Shown here piece by piece: positions 12,639 through 24,118 of a stretch of DNA of 64,000 bases. The notes under the pieces are model-generated. The model was not told the origin of the DNA. It searched no databases and saw only the letters and a program-made list of their open reading frames with translations. Position 1 is the first letter of the stretch. Each line of letters starts with the position of its first letter. The translations under genes and the position numbers were made by a program. The stretch lies in assembly GCA_008729055.1 (NCBI GenBank), contig SDUX01000002.1, positions 4,739,874 to 4,803,873 on the forward strand. The letters run 5' to 3'. The DNA is from Pyropia haitanensis (Eukaryota > Rhodophyta > Bangiophyceae > Bangiales > Bangiaceae).

Positions 12639-13573
12639 TGGGCACCGCTGCCGCCACCGCCGCCCGCCGGCGTGGTCGTCACCGCCACCGCCGCCGCGGC
12701 TGCCGCCGCCGCCGCCGTCGCCACCCCCCCCCCCCCGACGCGCCCGTGTCGGCCCACCAGCGGGCGGCGACGGCGGCCATCCCCGTCCCGGCAGCGCCTC
12801 CCCCCCACCCCACCCCCCCCCCGCTCCCCCCCCGCCCAGCCACCACCGCCGCCACCTCCGCGTCGGCCCCCGCCGCCACCCCCGCCCGGCCGCGGCGGCG
12901 GCGCGGGCGGTAGTGGCGCACGCCCCGGCAGACCCCCCACAGACACCCTGATCTGCTGAACAAGCGCGGAACACCAATGTTCCTTTGGCTGTGACCGCCC
13001 GTGGGCATCACCCAGGACGAAAGTACCGATAGAGAAGGCGACAGGAAGGAGAGGGGGGCTCCCCGTTGCCCTGGTACTGCGGCAACTGCCATACGGAAAC
13101 GAGGTGCGGGGGGGGGGGAAGGGGGCGGGGGAAGGGAGGGGAGGAACAAGGCACTGGAGGCGTGTTTCACTGCAAACGATGACCGGTCCGTTTGTCCCGT
13201 GCCGCGGCGAACCCCTCCGGGCAACAAGGTGGGAGGAAGAGGTGGCGACGGAGGAGGGAGTGGCGCGCGAGGGAGGACCACAGAGGGGGGAGCAGGGGAA
13301 GGGGAGGGGGAGGGACGGGGGGGGCGAGAACGAGCCGCATGACAGGCGCTGTGGGGAAACCCACGGCCACCCGACACGCCCAGAGCTCCCTGGGGTGGCC
13401 CGCCGACGCCCATGGCCGCGTCCCCGCGTCCCATCTCCGCACCCCCGCACCCGTCACCCCAACCCCCCCCACCCCCGCCCCCCATCACCCCTCCCCACCC
13501 CCTACCAACGCCACCAAACCGCGGCACCCCCGCCCCCCCCCCCCCCCCGCCTCAGCCAGCGGGCGCCGCAACG

Positions 13574-13860
13574 TCACGCCGCCCTCCCCCCCCCCCCCCC
13601 CCCCCCTACACCCATGACCACCGCCGCCACGTCCGCAGCCGCGACGGGCCACCGGCAGACGGGGCAGACGGGCGTGACCGCCACCCACCGCGCGACACAC
13701 CCGCGATGGAACGCGTGCGCGCACGCGAGGGCGGTGACGTGGTCGCGGGGTGGCCGCGTGGCGGCGGCCGTGGCGGCCGCCAGCGGCTCGAGGCAGACGG
13801 CACAGGTGGGGGGGGGGGGGGAAGAGTAGGGGGGGGGGGGGGGAAGGGGTTGGTGGCGGT
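13574..13860 (-). CDS. RING-H2 finger protein, C-terminal part (putative E3 ubiquitin ligase)
   Basis: Between 13804 and 13655 on the minus strand sits a clean RING-H2: CAVC, a spacer, then CAHAFHRGC and PVCPVC (C-X2-C...C-X-H-X2-H-X2-C-X10-C-X2-C). RING-H2 domains bind two zinc ions and recruit E2 ubiquitin-conjugating enzymes. The stop follows about 26 residues after the last Cys. The upstream part is unresolved: immediately before the finger are G/C runs (about 13807-13843), and beyond them three overlapping frames of poly-Ala, poly-Pro and poly-Arg extend to 15.6 kb or further. The poly-Ala frame, which has GC-ending codons, is the likeliest N-terminal extension if a one-base length error sits at the C run. 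The true length and any membrane segments are unknown. Confidence 0.7.
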
Positions 13861-13889
13861 CGTGGCGGTGGGGGGGGGTGGCGGCAGGA

Positions 13890-13922
<33 letters not shown>

Positions 13923-14108
13923 TGCCGCTGCCGCCGCCGCCGCCGACGCCGACGCCGACGCCGTCGCCGCCGACGACTGGCAGGGACGAACGCGCACGGC
14001 GGCGGGGCGGCGCGGTGACCGCGGCGACCGCGGCGGCGGCGGCCGCCGCGGCGGCGGTGCTGGCGGTCGCGGCCGAGCCGCCGCCAGCCGTGCCGCCGGT
14101 CGAGGCGG

Positions 14109-14159
<51 letters not shown>

Positions 14160-14286
14160 CGGGGACAGCCGCGGAGCAGAGGCGGGCCGCGACGCCCGCG
14201 GCGGCGGCAGCGGCGACGACGGCGGGGACAGCCGCGGCGACGACGCGGGCCGTCGGCCGCGGGGCGCCGTCGGGTAGTGCAGCGGC

Positions 14287-14341
<55 letters not shown>

Positions 14342-14512
14342 TCGACGCGGCCGCCGCTGCGCGCACCGCCGCCGGTGCGCCACCGCACCGCGGGCGGCTG
14401 CCCGTCGGCGGGTGGCCGCCGCCGCCGTCCCCGCGCGCCTCCGACGCTACCACCGACGGCCACGGCGGCGACGGCGGCGGCGACGGCGGCGGCGGCAGCG
14501 ATGACGGCAGCG

Positions 14513-14554
<42 letters not shown>

Positions 14555-15052
14555 GCCGCGACGGCGATGACGGCGGCGGCGTCGGCCACCCGTCCCGCGG
14601 GTGCCACCGCGGCAGCGGCGGCCGCCGCCGCCGCGCCGCCGCCGCCGCCGTCGCCACCACCCCGCCACACGGCACGCCAGCAGGCGGCGGCGGCCGCGGC
14701 GGCGGCGGCGGCGACGGCGGCGGCGGCCGCCGCCGCCGCGACGGCGTCACCGCCGGCAGGGACGGCAGCGGCGACGGCGGTGGCGGTGTGGGTGGCACCG
14801 GCGGCGGTGATGGGGACGACCGCGGCGGCGGCGGCGGCGGCGGCGGCCGCCGCCGCCGCGGCGGCGCCGCCGCCCAGCCCTCCCACGCGGCCAGCAGCGC
14901 CACGTGCGCGGCGGTCGCCGCGGCCGGCAGCGGCGGGCTCGCGGTGGGTGTCATGGCGGCGACCGAGGGGGGGGTGGGGGAGCGCGCCACGCCGGCCGTT
15001 GGCCGCCGCCGCCGGCGGCCCGCGGCACCGCCGGCGGCGGTCCGCAGCGGCA

Positions 15053-15087
<35 letters not shown>

Positions 15088-15710
15088 AGCGGCGGTGACG
15101 GCCGTGGCGGCAGCGCCGGGGACGGCCGGTCGGGAGGGGAGCGACGCGGACGGCGGGCGGTGGGGCCAGCCAAGGCGGGGGGGGGGGGACAGGTCCGCCG
15201 GCGGGGGGGGGGGGGGGGGGGGGGTTGACGCGGACGGCGGTCGGCGGCGGCGGTCGGCGGCCGCCCGGCCGTGGCGGCCGCCGACGCGGCCGGCGGTGCC
15301 GACCCGAGCGGCGGCCGCCGCCGCCGCCGCCGCACGCGGGGGGGGGGCGGCGCCCCGACCGGCCGGCCAACAGGGAGGGGAGCGCCGGCGGGACGGGGGG
15401 GGGGGGTGCGCCGCGGACGCCACGGCCGCCACCGCAGTGGTACCGTGCGCCGCGGCGCGCCCACGCGGCGGCGCCGCGGTGGCCGCCCGCCCTCCGTGGC
15501 CGCCCGCCCGCACACGCCGCGCGGCGGCAGTGGCGTGGCCCGCTGGATGGAGGCCGCCCCACCGCGTGTCCAAAAGTGGCACGCCCAGGCGCGTAGGATG
15601 CACGCCCGATGGGCGCGGGTGGCGCCGTCCCGGGCGAGCCCCGCGCGGCGGCGGCGCGGCGGTGGCAGCCTGCCAGGATGGCGGCGGGCGGCGGCGTGGC
15701 GTGGCCCAGC
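13861..15710. repeat. CGG/GCC microsatellite expanse upstream of the RING domain
   Basis: Almost continuous CGG/GGC and CGACGG repeats. The longest pure stretch is about 20 CGG units at roughly 14283-14342, and others lie near 14518-14553 and 15056-15090. All six frames stay open for long distances, so ORF length has no evidential value here. Part of it is probably the N-terminal coding sequence of the RING protein. Confidence 0.6.
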
Positions 15711-16759
15711 AGTGACGTCAGCACCGCCCGGCAGGTGCTGGCACTGGCGGCCGCCACGCGCACTCGGCAGCCAACGAGCCGCCGCGGGCACTTGCACGCG
15801 CTGGTGCGCCGCCAGCGAGGCGCGGCGGCCAGGGAAATCCACCGCAACGGGCCGGGGGGCCAGACGGCAGGGGGGCCCGACCGCCCGCCGCCGCCCGCGC
15901 ACGGCTCGCGATTCCACCCGCGGCGCCGGCGCGGCGGGCGGTGCCGCCCGCCGCGGCACGCAGCCCCGTGTAGACGAGTGCGGGGACGACGCTGTGCGGG
16001 GGCCGTCCTGCCGCCGGGTCGGCGTGGACGCGCCGGTCATGGCGGCAACGAGGGCAGCGAGCACCGCGCAGCCGTCGACGGCGGAAACGGTCTCCAGGGC
16101 GAGTCGCCCGAGCCACCAACGTTCCCCGTCAGTGCCGCATGGTGCCACACCATGGGCATGACCTGGCGGTGGCAGGGGTGGGGGGGGGGGGGGGGGGGGG
16201 GTGGACAAAGAGGTGACGGCGGCTACTACGTGGCCGTGCTGTCGACGGGCAGACTGGGTGCGCGGCGCGAAGCACGAGGGTGGTGCTGTGCGCCACGCCA
16301 CCCAGCCTCTTGCTACTGACACTGGCCGACCGACGCGGCGTCGTTTGGACCCGCTGCGGTGGTGGCGGCCGGCGAGGTCCCTGCTGGACGGGGCACGGCT
16401 GGTGCGGTCCGTGCAGGACGGGGTCACGGCTGGCGTCGCGGTGAGCTGGCGGGGGCGGTCGAGCAGGCGAGTGGGCGGGCGGATGCATGAAAGTAGATGT
16501 GCGGGAGGTGACGGCTGGAGCAAGGGGGGTGCCGCGCCGCGTCGGCCACGCCGCCCGTCCTCGCCCTATCCCTCTCTGCCACCCCTCTCATCAGTACGGT
16601 GCTGGGGCCGACGAGCCGACACTCCCGCTGCTGGTGCGCGCCGGCCGTCTCCCCTCCGCCGTCCACCCCGTTGGCGACCCACGCGTTGAGCCCGCGTGCC
16701 CCCCCCCCTCTCCTCTCCGCAACCTGGCCGCCTCATCCCCTCCGTGGCGGGCCCACCGT
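15711..16759. other. Unassigned DNA between the RING region and the secreted protein gene
   Basis: GC-rich with G runs. On the minus strand a short hydrophobic segment occurs at about 16100-16020 (LALETVSAVDGCAVLAALVA) that might be a membrane helix of an extended RING protein, but the joining frames are broken. No confident gene. Confidence 0.3.
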
Positions 16760-17956
16760 CTAGAACTTGACTGCCTCTGCCGCCTGTTCCGCCTTCTCCT
16801 CCCAGCCGTTGCAGCTGCACGCCGCCGTCACCGTCACGTGGTAGATGCAGTTGGTCGGCATCGGCGCGGACCGCTTCCACTCCTTGGCCTGCCTCTTGGC
16901 CGGGTACACCCGCCCGGCCGCGTCGTACGCCATCAGCTTGGTGCGCGGCTGGGCGTCCATATCCCAAAACTTCCAGTCGCCCGTCTCGGGGTAGAGGTCG
17001 TCGCTGCCCATCCCCAGCGCGAGGCCCTTGATGTACGACAGGCCCGAAAAGTCCAGCGACATGTCGCCCGCCACGTCCACACAGTACCCGTCTGTCTTTT
17101 CGTCGTTCCACCGGTGCGACGCGGACAGCTCGTGCGCGGGGTTCCCATGAGCGGGGGTGTACAAGTCGCCCTTGGCCTTGCCATCCGCGTCCGTCTTGGC
17201 CACGTCGTCTTGAAAGTAGAACCGGTTGGGCGCCGCGGACGTCACTTTGGACGACGCGGTGCGCCACGGCTTGGGCGCGTCCGACTTGCGGGGGCTCCCG
17301 TACGTCACGCACAGGTACAGCCGGGAGGTCGCGTCACGCAGGAAGTTGAGGTTGACATAGTCGTCCTTTGTCTCCCACCCATTGTTCTGGGCGTTGCGGT
17401 AGTCGTAGGCCTGGGCGGCGGTCTTTGACCCAATGTCCATACTCTGCACGCACTGCCACGGCTTGCCTTCCACCGAAAGGATGGCGTGTTTGGCCTTGCA
17501 CAGCGGCTTTTGCGGGGGCGGTAGGGGTCCCACGGGCTTGCCGCCCCCGCTGCGCGGCCCGCCGGGCAGCTTCTGCGTTGGCATCAGCGACACATCGTCC
17601 ACTTCTTTGCGGGTGCACGGGCAGCGCTGCCCCCCCCCCGTTCCCGGCTCGCACTGCAGCGACGACGTCACCGCCGTCGACAGGCACACGTGCGTCGGCG
17701 ACGCGTCGGTGCACTCCCAGGGGGCCTTACAGTTTTTCCCCCCCGCCTTGCACATGCCCATCGTCGTGCTGCCCCGCTTGTACGCCTCCAGCACCACGCA
17801 CGCGCCCGCCGACGACGCACGTGCGCAGTTGCACGACTCACCTGCGGGGGGCTTGTACGCGCCGCTCGCGGCGGGCAGCGTCGCCACCGCGGCGACGGTC
17901 AACGCCAGCACCGCAACGACGCGGGCGGTGGTGGGCGGAAAGCCAGAGACGGCCAT
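16760..17956 (-). CDS. Secreted Cys-rich protein, family member 1 (function unknown)
   Basis: A 398-residue intronless protein from the ATG at 17956. A classic signal peptide (TTARVVAVLALTVAAVATLPAASG) precedes a Cys-rich region of about 100 residues with paired motifs such as GESCNCARA, KNCKAPWEC and RCPCTRKE. A Pro/Gly linker follows, then a globular region with YVNLNFLRDATSRLYLCVTYG, HRWNDEKTDGYCVDV and LGMGSDDLYPETGDWKFWD, ending in CIYHVTVTAACSCNGW. The same arrangement and many of the same residues occur in the plus-strand gene at 43850-45401, so the two are paralogs. I know no named domain for it. The extracellular or cell-wall location is inferred from the signal peptide and the even spacing of cysteines. 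Confidence 0.8.
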   Translation of the reverse strand: MAVSGFPPTTARVVAVLALTVAAVATLPAASGAYKPPAGESCNCARASSAGACVVLEAYKRGSTTMGMCKAGGKNCKAPWECTDASPTHVCLSTAVTSSLQCEPGTGGGQRCPCTRKEVDDVSLMPTQKLPGGPRSGGGKPVGPLPPPQKPLCKAKHAILSVEGKPWQCVQSMDIGSKTAAQAYDYRNAQNNGWETKDDYVNLNFLRDATSRLYLCVTYGSPRKSDAPKPWRTASSKVTSAAPNRFYFQDDVAKTDADGKAKGDLYTPAHGNPAHELSASHRWNDEKTDGYCVDVAGDMSLDFSGLSYIKGLALGMGSDDLYPETGDWKFWDMDAQPRTKLMAYDAAGRVYPAKRQAKEWKRSAPMPTNCIYHVTVTAACSCNGWEEKAEQAAEAVKF

Positions 17957-18997
17957 CGTGGGCAAACAACGGTGGGGAGCGGGAACACGCAAGGACGACG
18001 ATCCGCGTCCTCTGGGATCCGAGCCGGACCGCCACCCGGGGGTTGGAGACGAACGAGACTGCTATGGATGGGATGGAAAGGGAGGAGACGCTAGAGTGCG
18101 CCTGCCAGTCCAACTCTTGTACCCTCGCAGGGGCCTTCTCGGCTGTGCCGCGGGTGGGGGGTCTGCGCATGGGCGGCTGGTCCGTATCTGCGGCCGCGAC
18201 CGACACACTGCACGCCGCACTACGCTCTGCGGCCGCCCCCCCCCGCACACCCACCTCGGCACGGCCCAGCCGCTGCCCCCCAACCGCACCGCTGCAGCCG
18301 GCGCCGCCGCCCGCTGCCGCCGTTCCCCCCGCCGCCGCGGCGGCGAAGAAGCGGCATCTCCCCCGCTGCCGCGGCGGCGACGCGGCGCCTCCCCCGCCGC
18401 TGCGGCGGTGACGAGGCGCCGCCCCCGCCGTCGAGGACACGCCGGGCGGCAGGGCCGGAGCGCCGCCACCGCCGCTGGTATCGCCCGCCCGTTCCGGTCT
18501 ACGACCCCACGAGGTGCCTGCCCACCACCCCCGGGGGCGCTGACTGGAACGCGAACACGCAGAGCATTCCCGCTGAGAGAGCCGGTAGGGACGGAAGCGG
18601 AGGAAGGCCGTACGTGCGGGAGAGGACGGGGGGGAGGGCGGGACGTTCGGATCAAGCCCGTACTCCTCAATACCGTGCGCGGACGCCAAGAGTTGCCGCC
18701 TACCCGCCGTAGAATGCCGCGATGGGCGGCGGCGGTAGAGGGCCGGGGGCAGGGGCGCTCATGCAGGCGCTGGTCAGGAGCCAGACACCTCTGCCCAGCC
18801 AGCCAGACAGGCGTGACGGGAGAGGGGAGGCGAGCGGTTGGAAGCTCGGCTGTATCTGCGTGTCTCGATTATCACAGCACATCGGGAGGGGCGTTCGGAG
18901 CACCACCCAACGACAGAGACGATCAGGTGCTCTGTCGTGTGGGTGCTCCGCGGATGAGCAATCAAATCGGAACGAGCAGGCGCGTCGTCAGAAAGAT
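17957..18997. other. Intergenic DNA between the secreted gene 1 and tRNA-Val 2
   Basis: Contains the 5' flank of the secreted gene and GC-rich, proline/arginine-coding low complexity at 18230-18650. No supported gene. Confidence 0.35.
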
Positions 18998-19071
18998 GCT
19001 TTCGTAGCTCAGTTGGTTAGAGCGCCAGCCTAACATGCTGGAGGTCCCGAGTTCGAGCCTCGGCGAGAGTA
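18998..19071 (+). tRNA. tRNA-Val (anticodon AAC), copy 2
   Basis: Base-for-base identical to the gene at 7764-7837, with the same cloverleaf and anticodon AAC. Only the short flanking words TGCTTTCG and GAGAGTACG are shared outside it, so the identity is confined to the tRNA itself. Confidence 0.97.
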
Positions 19072-19091
19072 CGTGCGGTTCTATAACTCCC

Positions 19092-19096
19092 TTTTT
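19092..19096 (+). terminator. Pol III T5 terminator of tRNA-Val 2
   Basis: TTTTT begins 21 nt after the tRNA 3' end on its sense strand, as expected for RNA polymerase III termination. Confidence 0.75.
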
Positions 19097-19987
19097 GCTT
19101 GTCGGTACAACCTGTTACTGTGCGAGATGTCACACTGGGTGTCTCACTGGCGGCATGGTCCGCGAGCTCTTGTAGCGAGGCTGAACTGCGCGTGCGCAGT
19201 GTTTGTGCCGCCCAACACAGCCTCCAACGAAGAGGGTGAAAATCGGGGCACTGCATGTGAAGGGGCAAGTCCATCCACCGCGGCAGTGACAGCCCATGGT
19301 GGCGGTCAGTCTGCGCCGCAGATTTCCCAAGACAGACCTGTAGCCATACGCTGCGAGACCACCGTGCGAGCGCTGCAGCCCAGTACCTGCATGCCGGTGG
19401 TGCAGCCCGCCGTCCATTTGCAGGTGCAGGAAGTTTCAGCCGGCGTTAAACGCACAGGTGCCGCGCACCACCCAAAAGCAGGGCGTATGTCGACCTCTGC
19501 CCGCTCCGCAGACGGAAAGGGAAGTAAAAAGCATGCTGTTGGATGGGACGCGCTCGTGGGTTCCGCCTCGAGCACCCCACCACAGACGGGCTGCGTTGGT
19601 TGTGGGAATAAAATTCTGTATTCTACCGACCCTGACGCGATGGAAGTGTACGAGTTGATTGACAAAAACACGTGGCAAGACTGCGTGTGTTTCTGAAATG
19701 ATTGGCGGGCCCCCTCGGATCAGCGGGTGACGACGGCCGCGTTTTCGCTCTCGGCGTGCTCGCCGGCGTCGACCGGGAGATAGACCGGCTCCCTCCCCGC
19801 CTTACGCCTGCTGCCGGCCGCCGCGGTCCCCGCCGCGCCCGTCGGCGGCAGCCCCCCCCACCGGCCGCCGCTCCCGCCGTCGGCACCGCCGCCGCCGCCG
19901 CCGTAACCAAGCCTACCGCCGCGGGAACCCCCCCCCCCCCCGCCCCTCCTGCTGCCGCGGCGGCCGCCGCCGCCGCGCCACGCGGGG
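19097..19987. other. Unassigned DNA between tRNA-Val 2 and mnmE
   Basis: A plus-strand open frame from the tRNA end to 19696 has some varied sequence at its end (Cys-rich, closing in NTWQDCVCF), but codon usage differs from real genes here and no family is recognised. From 19700 onward the GC-rich flank of mnmE begins. Confidence 0.3.
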
Positions 19988-20786
19988 ATGCGGCTCGCGT
20001 ACGCGACCGCCGCCGCCGCCGCGGCGGCAACCGCCCGCACCGCCGCCGCGACGCGGCGGCTGTGTGGTCGGCCGCCGCCGCCGCCGGCCGCCGCCGCCGC
20101 CGCCGCCGTCACCGCCGCCGCCCGCGGCGGGGCGCCGCGGCGGCGTGCCCGCCCGCGCCGCGCCGTCACGACCGCGTCGGCGGTGGGGCGGGGCGGGTCG
20201 GGCGGCGCGCCGCCGCCGCCGCCGGCTGGGGCCGACCCGCCCCCGCCACCCCCACCGCCGCCGCCGCCGCCGCCGCTGCCGCCGCCTGCGACCGTGGCGG
20301 CGGCGGCCGCCGCCGGCAGCCTCTTTCCCGTCTCGGCGTTTTTCCCGCCCGGCGGCGCGCCGCCCGCCGCGGCGGCCGCCGCCGCGGCGCTCCCCCCCCC
20401 CGGCACGACCGCCGACGGGCGGCGGCCGGCCATTGGCACCGGCACCCCCACCCCCCCCACCCCCCCCCCCCCCCACCACCACCACTGCCACCGGCACCGT
20501 GCCGGTGGCGCCGCCGACCGCCGTCGCGGCGGCTGGCGGCGGCGGCGGCGGCGGCGGCGGCGCTGCCGACACCATCTTTGCGCTGTCGTCGGCGCCGGGT
20601 GTGGCGGGCGTGGCGGTGTTTCGGCTGTCGGGGCCGGCGGCGGGCGCGGCGCTGCTGGCGCTCACCCGCCGGCGGGTGCTGCCGCCGCCGCGCGTCGCGA
20701 CGCTCGTCCGCCTCTACGCGCCGCCGCCGCCGCCGGCCCCTCCGCGTGCACCCGACGACGCGGGGGAACCCTCCCTCTCCCCCCCC

Positions 20787-20838
<52 letters not shown>

Positions 20839-22606
20839 CGACCTCCTCGACCGCCCCCTCGTCCTGTGGTTCCCCGCGCCCGCCTCGTTTACCGGCGAGG
20901 ACGTGGCCGAGCTGCACGTCCACGGCTCCGCCGCGGTCACCGCGGCGGTGACGGCGGCGCTCGGCGCCCTCCCCGCCCTCCGCCCCGCCCGCCGCGGCGA
21001 GTACACCCGCCGCGCGCTCGCGGCGGGCCGCCTCGACCTGACCGAAGCGGAGGGCCTCGCGGACCTCCTCGCCGCCGACACGCCCGCCGCGCGGCGGGCG
21101 GCGCTGGCGCAGGCGGGCGGCAGCCTCCGCCGCCTCTACGCGCGGTGGCGCGGGGAGCTCACCGACTGCCTCGCCGTCGCGGAGGCGGTGCTGGACTTTG
21201 GGGAGGAGGGCGGCCTCGCCGACGCGGCGCTGTTTGCCGCGCTGCCGCCGCGCGTCGCCGCGCTGCGCGCCGAGATGGCGGGCCACCTCGCCGACGGGCG
21301 GGTGGGCGAGCGCGCCCGTGGCGGCCTCGCCGTCGCGGTGCTCGGCGCGGCCAACGCGGGCAAGAGCACGCTCGTCAATGCGCTCGCGCGGCGGCCCGCG
21401 GCGATCGTGTCGGCCGAGGCGGGCACGACGCGGGATGTGGTGGCGGTGCCGCTGACCGTGGGGGGGGTCCGCGTCACGCTCCGCGACACGGCGGGGCTAC
21501 GGGGGGGGGGGGGGGGGGGGGGGGGGAGGGGGGAGGCGCCGCCGACGGGGGGGCGGGGGGGGGGGGGGTGGGGGTGGTCGAGCGCGAGGGCATCCGCCGC
21601 GCGCGCGCCGCCGCCGCCGCCGCGGATATCGTGCTGTTTGTGGTGGACGCGGCGGCGGCGGCGGCGGCCGCCGCGGCGGGCCGCGTGGACGCGGACGTGG
21701 AGGCGGCGTGGGCGGCGCTCGCCGACGCGGTCGCGCGGCCGGCGTCGGCGGCGGCGGCGGCGGCGGCGGACGCGGCCGCCGACGCGGCCGCCGACGATGC
21801 GGCGTACGCGGCGCTGTCGCGGGCGGCGGCGTCTGCCGCCGCGTCGCCGTCGACGATGCGGGCGTCGGAGGAGGCGGCGGACGAGGCGCCCCCCCCCCCG
21901 CACGTTATCCTCATTGCCAACAAGGCGGACCTCCTCGGCGGTGGCGGCGACGCGGCGGCGGCCGCGGCGGCGGCCGCGGCGCTCGCCCGCTTCCGCGGCG
22001 CCGCGCCCGCCGCGCCCGCCGCGGCGGTGGCGGTATCGCTGACGGCGGGGGGGGGGGGGGGGTGCTCCTCGACTGCCTCGACGCGGCGGTGCGGCACCTG
22101 GCGGGCCAGCCGCCGCCGCCGCCGCCGCCGGTGCCGCCGCCGTCGGCGGCGCCGCTCGCGGCGGCCGTGACGCCCGGCTGGCCCGCCCACCCGGCGGCGG
22201 CGGCGGCCGACGCGGGTGGCGCGGGTGGCGCGGCGCCGCCGCCGCCGCCGCCGCCGCGTGCCGTCACCGCCGAGGCGGCGGTCATTACGCGCGCGCGGCA
22301 CCGGTCGCACGTGACGACGGCGGTGGCGGCGCTCGACGCCTTCCTCGCCGGCCGCACGCCGCGGCGCCCCCCCCCGCCGCCGCCGCCGCCACCGCGGGTG
22401 CCGCGGGTGCCGCCGTCGGCGCTGACGAGGCGGCGGCGGCGGCGGCGGCGGTGGCGGCCGAGGCGGACGGCGCGTACGGGCTGCCGATGGACGTGGCCGC
22501 CGAGGAGCTCCGCGTCGCCGCGACGGCGGTGGCGGAGATTACGGGCGCGGTGCCGGTGGAGGAGGTGCTGGACGTGGTGTTTCGGGAGTTTTGTATTGGC
22601 AAGTGA
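19988..22606 (+). CDS. mnmE: MnmE/TrmE tRNA-modification GTPase (organellar), with frame breaks at homopolymers
   Basis: MnmE with MnmG installs the 5-carboxymethylaminomethyl group on wobble U34 of organellar tRNAs. Seen in order: the N-terminal TIFALSSAPGVAGVAVFRLSG near 20570; the tetrahydrofolate-binding region with SFTGEDVAELHVHGS and GEYTRRAL; the G domain with P-loop GAANAGKST near 21350, GTTRDVV, DTAGLR, NKADLL and SLTA; and the C-terminal VFREFCIGK, the diagnostic CxGK end that carries the catalytic Cys. Four frame changes fall in or beside G/C homopolymers (about 20772-20800, 21500-21560, 22047-22060, 22367-22375) and a fifth possible one near 20440-20480. I read these as assembly indels. 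The ATG at 19988 opens an Ala/Arg-rich leader suited to plastid or mitochondrial targeting, but the start is uncertain. Confidence 0.85.
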
Positions 22607-24118
22607 GGGGGGGGGGGGGAGCGGTCGTGGCTGGTCGGAAGCGGGGGAGAGCTGTGGGGGTGGGGGGGGGGGGGGGGGGGGGGTTGGTCTGCTCGGGAGA
22701 GGGAGGTCGTTTGGGTGGGCGGGGGAGCGGGGACTTGGGGAACGGTGCGCGGGGGCGGCGCGGCGCGCGTGTAGGCGTGTGGCAAGTCACCGCCGTGTCC
22801 ACGTTTGCGCTGGTGGCGCGAGGCGGCCGCCACGACGGCGGTGGCCGTGCCGGCGGCGGGCGCCCAACGAAACGCAGACGGGCGCACGCGGCCACGCAGG
22901 ACGTGACGGCGGCCCGTCCCCATGGGACTGGGTGCCACTGGTTGTCCACGGGACGCCGCCGTCGCGTCATGCGCGGCGGGCCACCCGCGGCCAGTCCCGC
23001 GCACGGCCCGCCCGCGTGTCGGCCCGGTCGGCCGCGCCCCTGGCCACCGCCACCCCGCACGGGCGAGACGCGAGTCGGCCTGCAGCCACCCCGCGCTGGC
23101 TGCCTCCCTCTGGGGCGGACCTCCCATCTCCTCAAGGCGGATTTCATGGAGCGAAACGGTAGGCCACGCGCGCCGGTCGTGCCGCCCGGTCGGCCCGCGC
23201 CACGATCGCGGCGCTGGCCGCCCTTGCGGCCGCTGCCGCAGCGACGGTTCGTGTCGCCTTGCCGGCCCGTGCTGCCGTTGCGGTCGACGCTGTTCTTGCG
23301 GTCTTGGCAGTGCTTGCGGTCCGTACTGCCGTTGCGGTGCTGGCTGCTCTTTTCCCCACCCTTGGGGCGGATGCGGCACTTGTTGCTCTTGCTGCGCGTG
23401 CGGCCCCCACGGCCGCTCCTGCCCTTTTCGCTCTCTCGGGCCGTCACAGCCCTCCCCGCAGCCGCCGCCGCGACAGCCCCCCCCTCCCTGGTCGATACAC
23501 CACTCGAAAGCGCGCCCAGCACCTCCGCTGGCGACAACGCTCTTGGCCTGACGGCGGTGTGCCCAACACGTCCGCCGCGCGTCCTACGGGGCTGGCGACG
23601 ACGGCGCCAACTTCAGCGCGTGGGTGCCGCAGGCGCTCGTCGTCCGCGAGGATGCTCGCTCACGGTTTTCGTGTCCTGCGAGACAATCGCTTTCAACATC
23701 ACGTTCGTTCCAACAAGATGAAAAAGATGAAGTCTTGTGTACCTGACGCTGGTGGCAGTCCTGCTCATCTGGCTCTATAATTGTGTTGGCATGCGGCGCC
23801 AAATACGCGTCCTGCATGTGTCATCTCGATCGGATGGAGCAGGCATCTCCAAGATCACCCAGATTCACCCCTGCTCGCATCCCCCCCTCCGCAAGGACCG
23901 GGCGTGCAACTGAGAGGCGGATCACGACCCGGTGGCTGATCGCACGCGCACAAGGATACCGCCCGCAGCGCTGCCACCGCCACCCCCATTCCACCACCGC
24001 CTGCCATCGCGCTTCCCTCCCAGACGCCAAGCTCCCATCCCCGCTTGCCACCGCCCCCCTCCCGCCTGCCGCTCGCCACCTCGCTTGCCGTTCACCGCCC
24101 CGCACTCACACCGACATC
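22607..24118. other. Unassigned DNA between mnmE and Mn-SOD
   Basis: G runs directly follow the mnmE stop. A run of imperfect GCNGTNCTNGCGGTN repeats at about 23200-23410 encodes alanine/valine/leucine on plus and is likely compositional. The last 200 bases are C-rich and include the SOD leader. Confidence 0.35.

Larger units (their letters stand above)
12023..13573. other. Low-complexity, C-rich DNA without a supported gene
   Basis: Proline/arginine/glycine-coding microsatellites, C runs, a degenerate 21-bp tandem (12355-12545) and a CTG run (12611-12638). All open frames here are compositional and overlap on both strands. I cannot support a gene. Confidence 0.4.

Noticed and set aside
13412..16523. 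Open frames of 665 to 1012 codons on both strands as separate genes
   Set aside because: They overlap each other over the same CGG microsatellites and encode only poly-Ala, poly-Pro or poly-Arg. GC-extreme repeats lack stop codons in all frames. Only the RING-H2 segment is convincing.
21500..21560. Programmed frameshifting in mnmE
   Set aside because: Every frame change coincides with a long G or C run, there are at least four in one gene, and other genes show the same. No slippery heptamer with a downstream structure is needed to explain them.
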